A stretch of 5,298 bases of DNA. Origin: a methanogenic archaeon (GTDB lineage: Archaea > Thermoplasmatota > Thermoplasmata > Methanomassiliicoccales > Methanomethylophilaceae). The notes under the pieces were generated by a model that was given only the letters and a program-made list of their open reading frames with translations, searched no databases and was not told the origin of the DNA. A program made the position numbers and the translations under genes. Of the stretch, positions 4,936 through 5,298 are shown piece after piece (position 1 is the stretch's first letter; every line of letters starts with the position of its first letter). Location: NCBI GenBank assembly GCA_902787415.1, contig CADAGG010000072.1, forward strand, positions 1-5,298, in the 5' to 3' direction.

Positions 4936-5298
4936 TCATTTCTTGCTAAGATATTTCATCACGGAAGTGAAGATGCACTTTCCGTCCCCGTCCTCGGACC
5001 TGCGGTTGCGGGTCCAGTCAGGAGCGGTGTAAGCGGTCATGACACGCTCGGGGTGAGGCATCATACCGAGGACGTTCCCTGCGGGGTTGCAGATACCTGC
5101 GATGTCCGAGGGGGATCCGTTAGGGTTCCAGGGATAGGTCGCGCGTCCTCCGTCGGGAGTGACGTAACGGAACACCACCTGGTCGTTCTCCTCCAGGCGG
5201 GAGGTGAAGTCGGGGATGTTGCTCATGAGCTTTCCCTCTCCGTGGGCGGAGGGGCACAGGAGGACCTTTCCCTTGGGGATGTCCGAGGTGAAGATGCA
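4936..5298 (-). CDS. purQ: Phosphoribosylformylglycinamidine synthase subunit PurQ, C-terminal part
   Basis: PurQ is the glutaminase subunit of FGAM synthase in purine synthesis. It releases ammonia from glutamine for the PurL subunit (EC 6.3.5.3). Only the last 120 residues are inside the window; the gene enters from the right edge, and the first complete codon is TGC at 5298-5296. The fragment shows the family motif AHGEG (residues 18-22), the conserved NPNGS (58-62) followed by DIAGICN, and GMMPHPER (78-85), where His82 and Glu84 complete the Cys-His-Glu triad. The nucleophilic cysteine lies beyond the edge. The C-terminus KYLSKK ends at a TGA (4938-4936). A Met at 5226 is internal, because the conserved AHGEG motif lies ahead of it in the same frame. 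Alternative: the glutaminase domain of a fused FGAM synthase. The ending and context favour the separate subunit. Confidence 0.9.
   Translation of the reverse strand, partial: CIFTSDIPKGKVLLCPSAHGEGKLMSNIPDFTSRLEENDQVVFRYVTPDGGRATYPWNPNGSPSDIAGICNPAGNVLGMMPHPERVMTAYTAPDWTRNRRSEDGDGKCIFTSVMKYLSKK

Noticed and set aside
4936..5226. A separate 96-residue gene starting at the Met at 5226
   Set aside because: The same frame continues upstream to the window edge and contains the conserved PurQ AHGEG motif, so this Met is internal.
4967..5298. Repeat of an 11-base word, GTGAAGATGCA, at 4967-4977 and 5288-5298, encoding CIFTS twice in PurQ
   Set aside because: Both places match segments expected in the PurQ family (a C-[IL]-F-T stretch before AHGEG and an IF stretch at the C-terminus). 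The repeat is short and lies in coding sequence, so chance is the simplest reading.
1..5298. CRISPR arrays, tRNA or rRNA genes, insertion sequences, phage or defence genes
   Set aside because: I found no spaced repeats, cloverleaf-like segments, transposase motifs or terminal inverted repeats. All gaps between genes are short and are explained by promoters, terminators or small inverted repeats.

Overview
The window looks archaeal and most likely comes from a moderately GC-rich member of the Thermoplasmata, possibly a Methanomassiliicoccales-type methanogen. The archaeal assignment is well supported. It carries a proteasome-activating nucleotidase, a stand-alone GPN-loop GTPase and a CTP-type riboflavin kinase fused to a winged helix-turn-helix, and its intergenic gaps hold TATA boxes placed for very short or absent leaders. 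The order-level guess is an inference from overall protein character and was not tested by a search.

Layout, left to right. (1) 71-1276 (+) is the AAA+ unfoldase PAN, ending in a GC hairpin with T-rich tail. (2) 1336-2343 (+) is a radical SAM enzyme of the biotin synthase-like fold that lacks the cysteines a true biotin synthase uses for its sulfur-donating cluster. (3) 2344-3111 (-) is a GPN-loop GTPase. It converges on the radical SAM gene with no spacer: the two stop codons abut as TGATCA. (4) A 105-base divergent promoter region holds two back-to-back TATA boxes with an inverted repeat between them. (5) 3217-3822 (+) is a six-helix DUF998 membrane protein, followed with zero spacing by 3823-4161 (+), a four-helix membrane protein of unknown function. 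The pair ends in a textbook cUUCGg hairpin with six Ts. (6) 4258-4914 (+) is a winged-helix/riboflavin kinase fusion. It has a GTG start placed for a leaderless mRNA, a good TATA box and a 15-base perfect palindrome next to that box. (7) 4936-5298 (-) is the C-terminal part of PurQ, running off the right edge.

The genes do not form one pathway. Most are housekeeping: protein degradation (PAN), GTPase-assisted assembly (GPN), flavin synthesis and its likely autoregulation (RibK/RbkR), and purine synthesis (PurQ). The least explained parts are the DUF998/four-helix pair, whose glycine codon use resembles that of PAN and hints at strong expression, and the atypical radical SAM enzyme. I see no CRISPR array, tRNA, rRNA, insertion sequence or defence system. 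The likeliest new biology is the regulatory palindrome at ribK, the two-gene membrane unit and the substrate of the radical SAM enzyme.
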